Source of the DNA: Melioribacteraceae bacterium 4301-Me
Lineage (GTDB): Bacteria > Bacteroidota > Ignavibacteria > Ignavibacteriales > Melioribacteraceae
Reading direction: 5' to 3'
DNA: 64,000 nt
Assembly (NCBI GenBank): GCA_041538185.1
Contig: JBGORM010000006.1
Span: 186,001-250,000 of the forward strand
Within the stretch, counting starts at the first letter, position 1, and each line of letters begins with the position of its first letter. Positions 44,896 through 55,008 of the stretch are shown one piece after another. The translations under genes were made by a program, and so were the position numbers. A model generated the notes under the pieces. It worked only from the letters and a program-made list of their open reading frames with translations. It searched no databases and had not been told where the DNA came from.

Positions 44896-46998
44896 ATGGT
44901 AATGGACTTAAAAAAACTTACCAAGCTATTAAGGAAACCTTACCTAATTTCGAAGAGGTGGCTTCAAAAAAGAATTGATAAAATTACGCTGCCAGACTAT
45001 ACTGTTTTTTCAATATTTGCAATAATAACTGGAATAGTAGTAGGCTTTGCAGCCGTATTTTTTCATGATTCCATAACTTTTTTCAATAAAGTATTCTTTA
45101 ATCAAACAACAAGCGGTTTATTCTTTTTAGGCACTGCGGCTGTAGTTGCAATACCGGCTCTCGGCATGCTCATTCAAGCAATAATGATAATTCTTTCACC
45201 TAATGTAGCTCGACATAAAGGAGTGTCAGAAGTAATAAAGGCCGTAGCAATTAGAGGGGGACACATACCTCTTCGAACAACCATTTTTCATTTTATAGCG
45301 CCTGTAATTAGCATTGGTTCAGGAAATACCGTAGGACCCGAAGGACCAGCAGCTCAGATTGGGGGTGGATTAGCCAGCAAGCTCGCAAGTTTATTTAAAC
45401 TTTCTGATTCAAGAAAAAGAATATTCACAGCAGCAGGTGCAGGTGCGGCTATAGCCGCTATTTTTAATACACCAATGGGAGGCATCTTTTTTGCCTTAGA
45501 AGTAGTTCTGCTTAATGATTTTCAAACAGCAACTTTTTCAGCTCTAATTCTTTCCTCGGTTACTGCAAGTACAATTTCAAGAATATTCCTCGGCAATAAA
45601 TCTGTCTTTAATTTTGTCAGTCCATCTATTGGCAGTTACCAAAATCTGTATCTTTACGCAATACTTGGAATTTTGGCCGGCTTAATTTCATTAGCCTTTA
45701 TTCGCTATTCTGATATGCTTGATAAGTTTATTAGAAAAAAACTAATAAAAATATTTCCACAATGGATATTAATGACTTTTGTCGGTTTATTAATGGGAAT
45801 CTCAGGATATTTTTATAAAGACATTTTTGGAATAGGCTACATTGGAATTAACCATATACTTGCTCAATTACTCACTTGGAAAGTTGTTCTTGTTTTACTT
45901 GTCCTGAAGTTCATCTTAGTACCTCTCATTTTAAATACTGGTGGATTTGGCGGAACATTTGCACCATCTTTATTTATGGGGGCTTGTGTTGGTTACTTAT
46001 TTGCACTTGCACTAAATTATTTTTGGGGATTTGGAGTTGATACAACAGCATTTATTTTAGTAGGCATGGGGGCTATTCTTGGCGGAGCGAACTCTATCCC
46101 TATCTCTGCAATTCTGATAATATTTGAAATGACAAAAGACTATTCCTTTATCATTCCGCTAATGATAGCAGTTGTAGCAAGCACAATGATTGTTCAAATC
46201 TCACTTAAAGGCTCGGTTCATGTTAAACATCTTGAGGACCAAGGCTATAGGCTTGCCATTGGAAGGCAACATAGTATTCTGCGAAACAAACATGTGAATG
46301 AACTAATGAGAAAAGATGTTGTCCTAATTCCTGAAAATACACCTCTTTCAAGTATTGTAGTTAAATTAATGAACTTACCTCATAGCACTTTTTACGTGGT
46401 AGATAACAAAGATAATATTGTAGGAATAATTACAGAAACAGAACTAAGGCCAATTATAACCGAATATGAACACATTAGAGAAGTATTAGTTGCACGTGAT
46501 ATAGCAAATTCAAATTTTGTTACTGTTTACGAAACTGATAACCTTGACCATGTAATGAAAATTTTTGAGAGCAAGGATATTGATGAATTACCCGTTGTTT
46601 CGTCATCAAACCCTACTAAAATAATAGGAACAATTTGGCGCCAGGATGTAATTGCTGCATACAACAAAGAAAGCTTGAAATACAATGTTGCTGACAGTTT
46701 TGCGAGTGAATTGCGTTCCATTGATAAAATAGGCATATCCAAAGTTGCTGATGGTTATTCAATAATTGAGAAAAAAGTAAATCACAATTTCGTAGGTAAA
46801 ACACTTGCTCAATTAAAATTAAGAAATAATTATGGCCTGGAAGTACTAATGATAAAACATTCTCCTTCTGCTTTTGATTCAATTGAAGAGCAGCCAGAAT
46901 TAATAGTTCCAGACCCAAACTATGTAATTAAAGATGATGATGTGCTTGTGCTCTTTGGAGCAGATGACAAAATAGCTAAGACAAATGATTGGAAGTAA
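44896..46998 (+). CDS. ClC-family chloride channel/antiporter with CBS and TrkA-C domains
   Basis: A 700-residue protein. The ClC core (~30-450) has GPEGPAAQIGGG with the gating glutamate, GGIFFALEVV and GGFGGTFAPSLFMGA. Two CBS domains follow (~470-595) and then a TrkA_C/RCK_C domain (~615-695), which bind nucleotides or ions in related proteins. A CLC with RCK_C is a known but less common layout. A second ATG at 44902 is possible. No ribosome site is obvious. Confidence 0.92.
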   Translation: MVMDLKKLTKLLRKPYLISKRWLQKRIDKITLPDYTVFSIFAIITGIVVGFAAVFFHDSITFFNKVFFNQTTSGLFFLGTAAVVAIPALGMLIQAIMIILSPNVARHKGVSEVIKAVAIRGGHIPLRTTIFHFIAPVISIGSGNTVGPEGPAAQIGGGLASKLASLFKLSDSRKRIFTAAGAGAAIAAIFNTPMGGIFFALEVVLLNDFQTATFSALILSSVTASTISRIFLGNKSVFNFVSPSIGSYQNLYLYAILGILAGLISLAFIRYSDMLDKFIRKKLIKIFPQWILMTFVGLLMGISGYFYKDIFGIGYIGINHILAQLLTWKVVLVLLVLKFILVPLILNTGGFGGTFAPSLFMGACVGYLFALALNYFWGFGVDTTAFILVGMGAILGGANSIPISAILIIFEMTKDYSFIIPLMIAVVASTMIVQISLKGSVHVKHLEDQGYRLAIGRQHSILRNKHVNELMRKDVVLIPENTPLSSIVVKLMNLPHSTFYVVDNKDNIVGIITETELRPIITEYEHIREVLVARDIANSNFVTVYETDNLDHVMKIFESKDIDELPVVSSSNPTKIIGTIWRQDVIAAYNKESLKYNVADSFASELRSIDKIGISKVADGYSIIEKKVNHNFVGKTLAQLKLRNNYGLEVLMIKHSPSAFDSIEEQPELIVPDPNYVIKDDDVLVLFGADDKIAKTNDWK

Positions 46999-47093
46999 AT
47001 AATTAAGAGTTCATGCAACAAAATAAATGTTTTTTATGGGTTTGTTATTGCTTGTCTTACCTGAGGGGCAGATTTTTTAGCAAAAGTTTTGGT

Positions 47094-48158
47094 TCACTTT
47101 TTTTCTTTTATTACATATTCTTTGTCACTCTGTGAGTTATGCACCATTATCTCTCCTAAAAGTCCAACAGCAAAAAACTGAACACCAACAATAATTAACA
47201 ACATTCCAAGAAATAATAGAGGACGGTTGTAAAGCGGTTTTCCAGAAATCCACTCATAACTCAAATATGCGTTGATTATAACGCCCAAAACGAAAGATAA
47301 AAATCCAAAAAAACCAAATAAGTGCATTGGACGTTTTATATATCTAGTGATAAATATTACTGTAATTAAGTCCACAAATCCTTTGAAAAATCTCGATATG
47401 CCAAATTTAGTTTTCCCATAACGACGCGGGTGATGTTTGACGACAATTTCTGTAACTGAAAATCCTTTCCAGTTTGCAAGTACGGGTATATATCTGTGTA
47501 ACTCTCCATAAACATTTATACTTTGTACTACCTGTCGACGATAAGCTTTTAATCCGCAATTAAAGTCATGTATTTTTATACCTGTAAGCAGACGCGTAAC
47601 AAAATTAAAAAAACGAGAAGAATATTTTTTAACGAAAGGGTCAAATCTTTTTTTCTTCCAGCCAGAAACCATATCAAAACCCTCTTCAAGTTTTGAAAGG
47701 AGGTTAGGTATTTCGTTTGGGTCATCCTGCAAATCCGCATCCATAGTAATGACTGCATCGCCTGTAACATACTTAAAACCTATTTGCAGAGCTGCAGATT
47801 TCCCATAGTTCTTTCTAAAACTTATATACCTTATATGATTATCGGTCTTACTTAAGGATTTAATATGCTCTAATGACTTATCATTACTGCCGTCGTCTAC
47901 AAAGATAACTTCGTAATCGGATGAAATATTTTTTAATACTTTTTTAATTTCTTGATACAATGGAAAAATCGACTCCTCTTCATCAAAAAGAGGTATTACA
48001 ATAGAGACTTTTTTAAAAGAAACTTGCTTTATTGATCTTTGTTCTAACTCACTTGGTATTTGTTTTGGACGTCTTTTATGATAATAAAAACGTCTTACGG
48101 GCTTTTTTATCTGCGAACCTTGCGAAGTGTGACTCTGAGGTTTATTGTTCTGTTCCAA
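47094..48158 (-). CDS. Family 2 glycosyltransferase, DPM1/GtrB-like
   Basis: A 354-residue protein. The GT2 domain (47-270) has SIVIPLFDEEESI, FVDDGSNDKS and MDADLQDDP. Two C-terminal membrane helices (~275-335) match polyprenyl-phosphate hexose synthases such as GtrB. The N-terminal 45 residues are basic and low in complexity (RRFYYHKRRPK). It may supply lipid-linked sugars to GT-C enzymes such as the YfhO-like protein at 11432, but that link is inference. Confidence 0.9.
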   Translation of the reverse strand: MEQNNKPQSHTSQGSQIKKPVRRFYYHKRRPKQIPSELEQRSIKQVSFKKVSIVIPLFDEEESIFPLYQEIKKVLKNISSDYEVIFVDDGSNDKSLEHIKSLSKTDNHIRYISFRKNYGKSAALQIGFKYVTGDAVITMDADLQDDPNEIPNLLSKLEEGFDMVSGWKKKRFDPFVKKYSSRFFNFVTRLLTGIKIHDFNCGLKAYRRQVVQSINVYGELHRYIPVLANWKGFSVTEIVVKHHPRRYGKTKFGISRFFKGFVDLITVIFITRYIKRPMHLFGFFGFLSFVLGVIINAYLSYEWISGKPLYNRPLLFLGMLLIIVGVQFFAVGLLGEIMVHNSQSDKEYVIKEKK

Positions 48159-48288
48159 AAAAAAATCCTGTTTATATATAACTTAACCAAAATTAAAAGA
48201 ATGCTCACCTAAAATCAATTTGGTCAGTTGATTATTATTTGAAACTTGATTTTCGTTTAATTAGATTAATAAAAAAATAATAAAGATT

Positions 48289-48630
48289 ATGGGTGCAATT
48301 GTTTTTTGGGGATTAGTTAGAGTTGCCTTGCTTATGCCTGCTTTATGGATTTTGTATTCAGTGATAGATCCTAAGTATTGGTGGACTCTACTAATTCTGT
48401 CGGTTTATGGAATTATAATTCATCCTGCTGTTATTCAGTACAATCTTTTTATGGAAAAAAACAAAGAAATAATTACAGGTACACTTTGTTCTTCCTGCCG
48501 CTATTTTGATAAATCCGCAGTTCTCTGCCTTAAACATGATGAACACCCCACAACTAATTATTTACCTTGCGATGGTATTGACTGGGAAATGAAACAAAAT
48601 GATTGGGAAGAAACTGAATCTTATCTGTGA
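48289..48630 (+). CDS. Small membrane protein with a C-terminal Cys cluster
   Basis: A 113-residue protein of unknown family. Two hydrophobic helices (residues ~4-24 and ~31-50) are followed by a soluble tail containing LCSSCRYFD, LCLKHDEHP and LPCDG: four cysteines and two histidines arranged like a small metal-binding fold. The reading frame is complete and has a spacer of A/T-rich sequence upstream. No operon partners. Confidence 0.6.
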   Translation: MGAIVFWGLVRVALLMPALWILYSVIDPKYWWTLLILSVYGIIIHPAVIQYNLFMEKNKEIITGTLCSSCRYFDKSAVLCLKHDEHPTTNYLPCDGIDWEMKQNDWEETESYL

Positions 48631-48641
48631 GTCAAGGTCAA

Positions 48642-48690
48642 GGTAAAAAGATAAAAGTAAAAAGATAAAAGTAAAAAGATAAAAGTAAAG
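48642..48690. repeat. 14-bp tandem repeat
   Basis: Three copies of AAAAAGATAAAAGT in a row, plus a partial copy, just after the small membrane protein gene. A simple-sequence tract; no sign of spacers or CRISPR structure. Confidence 0.8.
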
Positions 48691-48825
48691 AGGGTGTAAG
48701 AGTAATGCGCACTGCATTAAAAGTCGTGCACATTTGACCTTCTCAAAAAACTATTTGCTTTTGTGCAGGTAGATTCTTCCGTCTTATCTTTTAAGCCGTA
48801 TTTATTTGGCTAATTAAATTGATTA

Positions 48826-48858
48826 GTATTATAATACATTAAAACTGTATTATTATAC
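48826..48858. promoter_or_regulatory. Paired ARG-box-like operator
   Basis: GTATTATAATAC (48826-48837, perfect palindrome) and GTATTATTATAC (48847-48858, near palindrome). Their centres are exactly 21 bp apart, the spacing of the paired ARG boxes bound by ArgR hexamers. The left site overlaps a TATAAT (48830-48835). The argR gene is in the operon they precede. Confidence 0.6.
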
Positions 48859-48919
48859 GTATTTTCTCTCGTAAAACTTTCTATAATCAAAAAATCTTGC
48901 AACTATATTCATTTTATTC

Positions 48920-48950
48920 TTGACATATATTAGATATGTATTTAGATTTG
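48920..48950 (+). promoter_or_regulatory. Candidate promoter of the arg operon (TTG ... TAnnTTTG)
   Basis: TTGACA (48920-48925), 17 bases, then TAGATTTG (48943-48950), matching the Bacteroidota-type TAnnTTTG -7 box as well as a loose sigma-70 promoter. It is about 150 bases upstream of the argC start and downstream of the ARG-box pair. Confidence 0.45.
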
Positions 48951-49108
48951 ACCAAGTTATTTTTGCGAGTAAATGCAAGTGAAAATTTATTTTTATCCTT
49001 TGGACAGTTCAATTTCTTTTCGCCCCCGATTAAGACGCATGCCACGTAGAAGGTAATTAATACCTTTTCAACTAAATATTTATCAACAAAAGAAAAAGGT
49101 TTTTTAAT

Positions 49109-50143
49109 ATGATATCAGTTGGTATTATTGGAGGCAGTGGTTATTTAGGGAAAAAGTTAATTCAATTTTGCAACGAACATCCTTACATTGATGATTTTAC
49201 TGTTTATGCAAATACAACTGCAGGTAATAATTTGCTTTCTGTTTTTCCTGAGTTCAAAGGTTTTGTTAATAATAAATTAATTCTTCCTATTAAGGATATT
49301 TCGTTTTCGCATGATGTTTATTTTTTTGCGCTTCCACATGGTGAGGCAATTAAATTGATACCTTCCCTTTTGTCAATTGGGAAAAAAGTAATTGACTTAA
49401 GTGGGGATTTTAGGCTCGATTCAGCAGCTGATTATGAGAAATGGTATGGATTAGAGCACACAGCACCGAATCTATTAAAAGAAAAATTATATGGACTGGC
49501 AGATAAAAAAAATTATTATGTTAATGATGCAAAACTAATTGCAAATCCTGGGTGTTATCCGACTGCAGCTTTACTTTCAGTTTTGCCACTGGTGCTCAAA
49601 TACGGAAGTGAAATTATTTCGCTTTCGATTGTAGCTTATTCGGGAACTAGTGGTGCTGGAAAATCTCCCAAAACTGATTTACTTTTATCAGAAATGGATG
49701 GGAATGTAAAAGCATACAACGTGCATAAACATCGTCATGAACCTGAAATATTACAGGAATTGAAAAAAAATGGATTTATCTCACATTTCTCTTTTACTAC
49801 ACATTTACTGCCGATTAGCGTTGGCATTTATTCAACTTCTATAGCGCATTTGTCAACTGAATTAAAACATGAGGATGTAATTGATGTTTATGAAGAATAC
49901 TATTCATCATCTCATTTTGTAAGGTTAAGACAAACACCACCAGAGCTTAACTGGGTTGTAGGAACTAATTTTTGTGATATAAACGTTTCCGTAAAAGGAA
50001 ACTCAGTGATTCTGACTTCGGCAATAGATAATTTAATTAAAGGTGGTGCGGGACAGGCAATCCAGAATATGAATAAATTATTTAAATGGGAAGAGTTTAC
50101 AGGACTAATAACTAAGAGGGAAAAAGATGTATCAGTTTATTAA
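49109..50143 (+). CDS. argC: N-acetyl-gamma-glutamyl-phosphate reductase
   Basis: The third step of arginine synthesis. The N-terminal GIIGGSGYLGKKL is the NADP-binding loop. The catalytic cysteine is in IANPGCYPTAALLS (about residue 149). YSGTSGAGKS is also conserved. Length 344 is typical. It is the first gene of argCJBDRGH and overlaps argJ by 17 bases. Confidence 0.96.
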   Translation: MISVGIIGGSGYLGKKLIQFCNEHPYIDDFTVYANTTAGNNLLSVFPEFKGFVNNKLILPIKDISFSHDVYFFALPHGEAIKLIPSLLSIGKKVIDLSGDFRLDSAADYEKWYGLEHTAPNLLKEKLYGLADKKNYYVNDAKLIANPGCYPTAALLSVLPLVLKYGSEIISLSIVAYSGTSGAGKSPKTDLLLSEMDGNVKAYNVHKHRHEPEILQELKKNGFISHFSFTTHLLPISVGIYSTSIAHLSTELKHEDVIDVYEEYYSSSHFVRLRQTPPELNWVVGTNFCDINVSVKGNSVILTSAIDNLIKGGAGQAIQNMNKLFKWEEFTGLITKREKDVSVY

Positions 50144-51332
50144 TGAAGGCTCTGTTACTTCTCCAAAAGGATTTAAAGCTGCTGGTATTTTTTGCGGTAT
50201 AAAAAAGAGAAAAAAAGATCTCGCATTAATAGTTTCAGATAAGTTATGTAACGCTGCTGCTGTATACACACTAAATAAAGTTAAAGCGGCACCACTACTA
50301 GTTTCAAAAGAAATTACAGATAAGGATATTCAAGTAAAAGCCGTATTGATTAATTCCGGTAACGCTAATGCTTGTACTGGCGAAGACGGTTTTATGGATG
50401 CAAAATTTACACAAGAATATTGTGCAGATAAATTAAATGTTAGTCCGGAAAATGTACTAATAAGTTCGACTGGTGTAATTGGTGTAAAATTACCTGTTCA
50501 AAAGGTTATTAGCGGGATAGATCAAATTATTAATGTTTTATCAGAAAAAGGCGGAATCGATGCAGCAGAAGCTATAATGACTACTGATACGAAAATTAAA
50601 TCATTTGCCGTAAAGGTAAGACTTTCGAACGGAGAAACTACAATCGGAGCGATATGTAAAGGCAGCGGAATGATTATGCCTAATATGGCAACTATGCTTG
50701 CTTTCATAACTACTGATGCACAAATACAAAAACCTCTTTTAAAAAAATTGTTAGTCAATTCCGTAAATATTTCTTTTAATAAAATTTCAGTTGATGGGGA
50801 GACAAGTACAAATGATATGGTTGTTTTGCTTTCCAACGGTTTGAGTGGCGTTGAAGTTATTGAGGGAAGCAGCGACGAAAAATTGTTTCAAAAAGCATTA
50901 AATGCTATTTCAATTGAAATGGCAAAATCAATTGTAGCCGACGGCGAGGGTGCAACAAAACTTATTACTATCAATGTTACCGGCGCTGATACACAAGAAG
51001 ATGCTGACCTGGTCGGAAAGTCGCTGGCTAATTCTAATTTACTTAAGACGGCTCTCTACGGCAACGATGCGAACTGGGGAAGAATTATGTCGGCTGCAGG
51101 TATGAGTGGTGCAAATTTCGACCCTGCTAAAGTCTCAATCAGTTTTGATGACCACGAAGTGTTACTGCCCCATTTTCAAGTTATGTTAAATGAGGAAATC
51201 GCTTATAAAATATTATCTAAAAAGGAGTACTCTATAAATGTGAATTTGAACGGTGGCGACTTTTCATCTACATGGTGGACTTGCGATTTCTCAGAAGAAT
51301 ATGTTAAAATTAATGCTAATTATAGAACTTAA
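50127..51332 (+). CDS. argJ: Ornithine acetyltransferase / N-acetylglutamate synthase
   Basis: Recycles the acetyl group from N-acetylornithine to glutamate. The protein is cleaved autocatalytically before the Thr in MPNMATMLAF (about residue 189), giving alpha and beta chains. NSGNANACTG and GNDANWGRIM are family signatures. Length is 401. Its presence means the cyclic acetyl pathway is used. Start codon overlaps the end of argC. Confidence 0.96.
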   Translation: MYQFINEGSVTSPKGFKAAGIFCGIKKRKKDLALIVSDKLCNAAAVYTLNKVKAAPLLVSKEITDKDIQVKAVLINSGNANACTGEDGFMDAKFTQEYCADKLNVSPENVLISSTGVIGVKLPVQKVISGIDQIINVLSEKGGIDAAEAIMTTDTKIKSFAVKVRLSNGETTIGAICKGSGMIMPNMATMLAFITTDAQIQKPLLKKLLVNSVNISFNKISVDGETSTNDMVVLLSNGLSGVEVIEGSSDEKLFQKALNAISIEMAKSIVADGEGATKLITINVTGADTQEDADLVGKSLANSNLLKTALYGNDANWGRIMSAAGMSGANFDPAKVSISFDDHEVLLPHFQVMLNEEIAYKILSKKEYSINVNLNGGDFSSTWWTCDFSEEYVKINANYRT

Positions 51333-51343
51333 TTGGAGTATAT

Positions 51344-52123
51344 ATGAAAATAGCTGTACTTAAAATAAGTGGAAAATCCCTTGAAACTTTTTTTGATAGT
51401 AATAGATGGGAAACCCCATTAAAAAAATTAAGAATGGTTTACGACGGGATTGTAATTGTCCACGGTGCCGGGAAAAATATTACTGAATGGTCTAAAGCAC
51501 TTGGACATGAAGTTAAATTTATTAATGGACAGAGAGTTACTTCAAAAGAAGTGATGGACGTTGTTGCTGCAGTTCAAAGCGGTCTGCTTAATTCAAAAAT
51601 TGTCAGCAAATTGAATTCAATTGGTATTAAAGCTATTGGTTTAACTGGAATTGACCGTGGGAGTTTTGTGGCAAAAATAATAGACAAAAACTTGGGCTAC
51701 GTAGGAATTCCAGAATTAGTAAAACCAATCGATTGGATCTATGACCTGCTGAATGAAAAAGTTGTACCGGTTTTTTCAAGTATCTGTAGAGATAAAGAAG
51801 GCAATTTAATTAATGTTAATGCCGATATTTTTACGGAAGTCCTTTCTACTTCATTAAAAGCTGAAAGCGTTTTCTTCTTGTCTGATATTAATGGCGTAAT
51901 TATTAACGGCGCGGTTCAGAAATATATAAATGAACGTGAAATCATTGAAGGTATTAGTAATGGTGAAATTACAGAAGGTATGATTCCTAAGCTTAATAGC
52001 TGTGTAGAACTGCTGAATAAAGGAATTAAAAAAGTTTGGATAGGTTCAACAAATTTGGAGAGTATATTTGAAAGCGTATCAAACGACCAACAAGTCGGTA
52101 CATGGATCGTTCAGTCATCTTAA
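51344..52123 (+). CDS. argB: Acetylglutamate kinase
   Basis: Phosphorylates N-acetylglutamate. It is a 259-residue amino-acid kinase with the N-terminal KISGKS lysine loop, VHGAGKNI in place of the more common HGGG, and a C-terminal GMIPKLNSC containing the conserved Lys. Length is shorter than arginine-regulated hexameric kinases, which carry an extra N-terminal helix, so feedback by arginine is less likely. The end overlaps the argD frame by 56 bases. Confidence 0.92.
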   Translation: MKIAVLKISGKSLETFFDSNRWETPLKKLRMVYDGIVIVHGAGKNITEWSKALGHEVKFINGQRVTSKEVMDVVAAVQSGLLNSKIVSKLNSIGIKAIGLTGIDRGSFVAKIIDKNLGYVGIPELVKPIDWIYDLLNEKVVPVFSSICRDKEGNLINVNADIFTEVLSTSLKAESVFFLSDINGVIINGAVQKYINEREIIEGISNGEITEGMIPKLNSCVELLNKGIKKVWIGSTNLESIFESVSNDQQVGTWIVQSS

Positions 52124-53282
52124 AATAGCCGATACTGAAGATCATTTATTAAAAAATTATTCGAGAGCACCAATAGATTTTGTTAAAGGAAAAGGTGCTT
52201 ATCTTTATGATTCTACTGGTAAAGAATATCTCGACTTTTTATGTGGAATTGCTGTTACATCTTTTGGACATAGCAATCCTCAAATTAAAGAAGCAGTAGA
52301 AGAACAAGTAAAAAGATTGTGGCATGTCTCGAATTTATTTATTTCTTCTGGACAAAAAATTTTAGCCGACAAATTATATCTGCGTTCTTCTTTAGAATAT
52401 GCGTTCTTTTGTAATTCGGGTACTGAGGCGAACGAAGCAGCAATAAAATTTGCAAGAAAATGGGGAAATGGCAAATTCCAGATAATTACTGCTCTTGGAG
52501 GATTTCATGGGAGAACATACGGCAGTCTTTCAGCTTCTGGCCAATATAAATTGTGGGAAGGATTCTTCCCCTTGACACCAGGCTTCTTATATGTACCTTT
52601 TGGTGATATTGAAGCAATTGAAAATTCATTCGGTCCACATGTAGTTGCTGTGATGCTTGAACCAATTCAAGGCGAGAAAGGAATAATAATTCCTCCAGAA
52701 GGATATTTAAAGGAGGTAAGAAAATTTTGCGATGAAAAAGGAATACTATTAATCCTCGATGAAGTGCAGGCAGGAGTGGGAAGAACAGGAAAATTCTTCG
52801 CTTACGAGTATGAAAATATAAAACCTGATATTGTGACATTGGCAAAGGGAATAGCTAATGGTATTCCGCTTGGGGCTACTTTGTGTTCAAAAAAAATTGG
52901 TGATGTAATTAATCCTGGAGATCATGGCTCAACCTTCGGTGGAAATCCCATAGCTGTTGCAGCAGCTAATAAAGTTTTAGATTTAATTAGTGATGAGTTA
53001 CTGAATCATATTTTTGAAATGGGAGAAAAAATTAAAAACGAAATTTCATCTTTGAATTCTAATGTGATTAAAGAAGTACGAGGTAAAGGTTTGATGATTG
53101 GCGTTGAATTAAATGATGGCTTTTCAGCAAAGCAAATTGTATCTAATTTATTAAATGAAGGAGTTATTGTTGGCACTTCCGGAGATGCGGTGCTTAGAAT
53201 TCTCCCCCCCTTTATTGTAGGAGAAACAGAGATAGAAAAGTTTATTGGCATATTTAAAAATGTATTGAAAAAACTAATTTGA
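52068..53282 (+). CDS. argD: Acetylornithine aminotransferase
   Basis: A class III PLP aminotransferase making N-acetylornithine. The PLP lysine is in TLAKGIANGIPLGA (~residue 258), the Asp in LILDEVQAG. NSGTEANEAAIKFA binds the cofactor phosphate. Length is 404. The start is a TTG at 52068 with GGAG 6 bases upstream; no later ATG fits, so the 56-base overlap with argB seems real. Confidence 0.94.
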   Translation: MKAYQTTNKSVHGSFSHLKIADTEDHLLKNYSRAPIDFVKGKGAYLYDSTGKEYLDFLCGIAVTSFGHSNPQIKEAVEEQVKRLWHVSNLFISSGQKILADKLYLRSSLEYAFFCNSGTEANEAAIKFARKWGNGKFQIITALGGFHGRTYGSLSASGQYKLWEGFFPLTPGFLYVPFGDIEAIENSFGPHVVAVMLEPIQGEKGIIIPPEGYLKEVRKFCDEKGILLILDEVQAGVGRTGKFFAYEYENIKPDIVTLAKGIANGIPLGATLCSKKIGDVINPGDHGSTFGGNPIAVAAANKVLDLISDELLNHIFEMGEKIKNEISSLNSNVIKEVRGKGLMIGVELNDGFSAKQIVSNLLNEGVIVGTSGDAVLRILPPFIVGETEIEKFIGIFKNVLKKLI

Positions 53283-53308
53283 CTATCTAACAAAAAAACA
53301 GGTGAAAT

Positions 53309-53761
53309 ATGTCGGCTAAACTAAAAAGACAGAATGTTATAAAAGAAATTCTCGCTACAAAAGTTGTAAGCACACACGAAGACCTTATTGAGTTATTAAA
53401 AAAGGAACATATTTATGTTACCCAGGCAACATTGAGCCGCGATTTTGCTGAAATGGGGGTGATAAGAACAATTGTAGGTAATACTCCAAAGTATTTGCTT
53501 AATCCTGAAGAATCAGGCAGAAAGATTTCTAAACTGATAAGTTTTGAAATAATTAGCGTAGAACATAACGAGGCGTTAATTGTTGTTAGAACTTTAGCCG
53601 GCAGAGCACAAGGTGTAGCACATTATATCGACCGATTAAATGTACCGGAAATTTTAGGAACTGTAGGTGGCGACGATACAGTGCTCGTAATTCCAAACTC
53701 AACTAAAAACCTGCCAAAAGTTGTTGAACTAATTAAAGAAATGATGACAGATAAATTATAA
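53309..53761 (+). CDS. argR: Arginine repressor
   Basis: A 150-residue ArgR. The winged HTH is at residues 1-70 ([12 protein letters not shown] is the recognition region). The C-terminal oligomerisation and arginine-binding domain has [12 protein letters not shown], with the paired Asp that bind arginine. AGGTG lies upstream of the ATG. It sits inside the operon it probably controls through the 48826-48858 boxes. Confidence 0.95.
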   Translation: MSAKLKRQNVIKEILATKVVSTHEDLIELLKKEHIYVTQATLSRDFAEMGVIRTIVGNTPKYLLNPEESGRKISKLISFEIISVEHNEALIVVRTLAGRAQGVAHYIDRLNVPEILGTVGGDDTVLVIPNSTKNLPKVVELIKEMMTDKL

Positions 53762-53787
53762 ACAAATTTAAAGGAAGGAGAATCAAA

Positions 53788-55008
53788 TTGGGAAAAACAA
53801 AAATTGTTGTTGCTTATTCCGGAGGATTGGATACTTCCGTAATGGTGAAGTGGCTCTCGGAAAAATTTGATGCCGAAATTATCACTGCAACGGGCAACTT
53901 AGGTCAACGAGCTGAACTTGATAATATTGAAGAAAAAGCAAAAATAGCTGGAGCCTCAAAATCTGTTATTTTGGATTTGCGCCACGAGTTTGCAGTAAAC
54001 TATTTATGGCCAGCATTAAAAGCCAGCGCTTTATACGAGGGCGCTTATCCACTTGCCACTGCAATTGGAAGACCACTTCTTGCTAAGATGATGGTAGACA
54101 TCGCACTTAACGAGGGTGCTGAAGTAATTGCTCATGGCTGTACTGGTAAAGGTAACGACCAAGTTCGTTTTGAAGTGGGAATTCAAACATTAGCACCTCA
54201 TTTAAATGTTATAGCTCCGTTAAGGTTTTGGGAATTTAAAAGCCGTGAAGAAGAAATGGACTATGCTAAAAAACACAAAATACCAGTCAAAGCAACAAAA
54301 GATTCCCCATATTCTATAGATGAAAACCTGTGGGGGATTGCAATTGAATGCGGTGTGCTCGAAGACCCAACGAATGCACCACCAGAGGATGCATACCAAA
54401 TTACAACTAACCCCAAGTATGCACCCGACTCACCCGACGAAGTAAAAATCACATTCGAAAAAGGAATTCCAGTTGCAATTAACGATATAAATTATGACCC
54501 AGTTGAGCTTATTGAGTACTTAAATGAAATTGGAGCTAAAAATGGTGTGGGCAGAATTGATATGATTGAAAATCGTGTAGTCGGAATTAAATCTAGAGAA
54601 ATTTACGAAGCACCAGCAGCTACAATTTTACATATTGCACATAATGAACTTGAAAAATTAATTTTAGACCGCGAAACTTTTAGATATAAGCAGTCAGTTT
54701 CTAATAAAATTGCTAATTTAATTTATGATGGATTATGGTTCTCGCCGCTGTTTAAATCGCTAATGGCTTTTGTCGATTCAACACAAGAGAACTTAACAGG
54801 CGAGGTAACTGTTGAGCTTTATAAAGGCAATGTTCGAGTTTTATCCAGAAATTCTCAGTTCAGTTTGTACAATATGAAACTTGCTACTTATACCGAAGAA
54901 GATATATTTGACCATCGGGCAAGTGAAGGATTTATAAAAATATATGGGCTTCCGTACAAAACTCTCTCGGAAGTTTTAAATGCACGCAAGGAAAAAGGAG
55001 TTGTTTAA
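53788..55008 (+). CDS. argG: Argininosuccinate synthase
   Basis: Joins citrulline and aspartate using ATP. The N-terminal [10 protein letters not shown] is the pyrophosphatase P-loop. [13 protein letters not shown] and [11 protein letters not shown] are family motifs. Length is 406. The start is a TTG with a strong AAGGAAGGAG upstream. It is directly followed by argH (stop and start share a base). Confidence 0.96.
   Translation: MGKTKIVVAYSGGLDTSVMVKWLSEKFDAEIITATGNLGQRAELDNIEEKAKIAGASKSVILDLRHEFAVNYLWPALKASALYEGAYPLATAIGRPLLAKMMVDIALNEGAEVIAHGCTGKGNDQVRFEVGIQTLAPHLNVIAPLRFWEFKSREEEMDYAKKHKIPVKATKDSPYSIDENLWGIAIECGVLEDPTNAPPEDAYQITTNPKYAPDSPDEVKITFEKGIPVAINDINYDPVELIEYLNEIGAKNGVGRIDMIENRVVGIKSREIYEAPAATILHIAHNELEKLILDRETFRYKQSVSNKIANLIYDGLWFSPLFKSLMAFVDSTQENLTGEVTVELYKGNVRVLSRNSQFSLYNMKLATYTEEDIFDHRASEGFIKIYGLPYKTLSEVLNARKEKGVV

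Noticed and set aside
46616-46918. 100-residue antisense frame inside the ClC gene
   Set aside because: Opposite strand of a well-supported gene; no independent evidence.
48642-48690. CRISPR-like array
   Set aside because: Units are contiguous 14-bp copies without spacers; no cas genes in the window.
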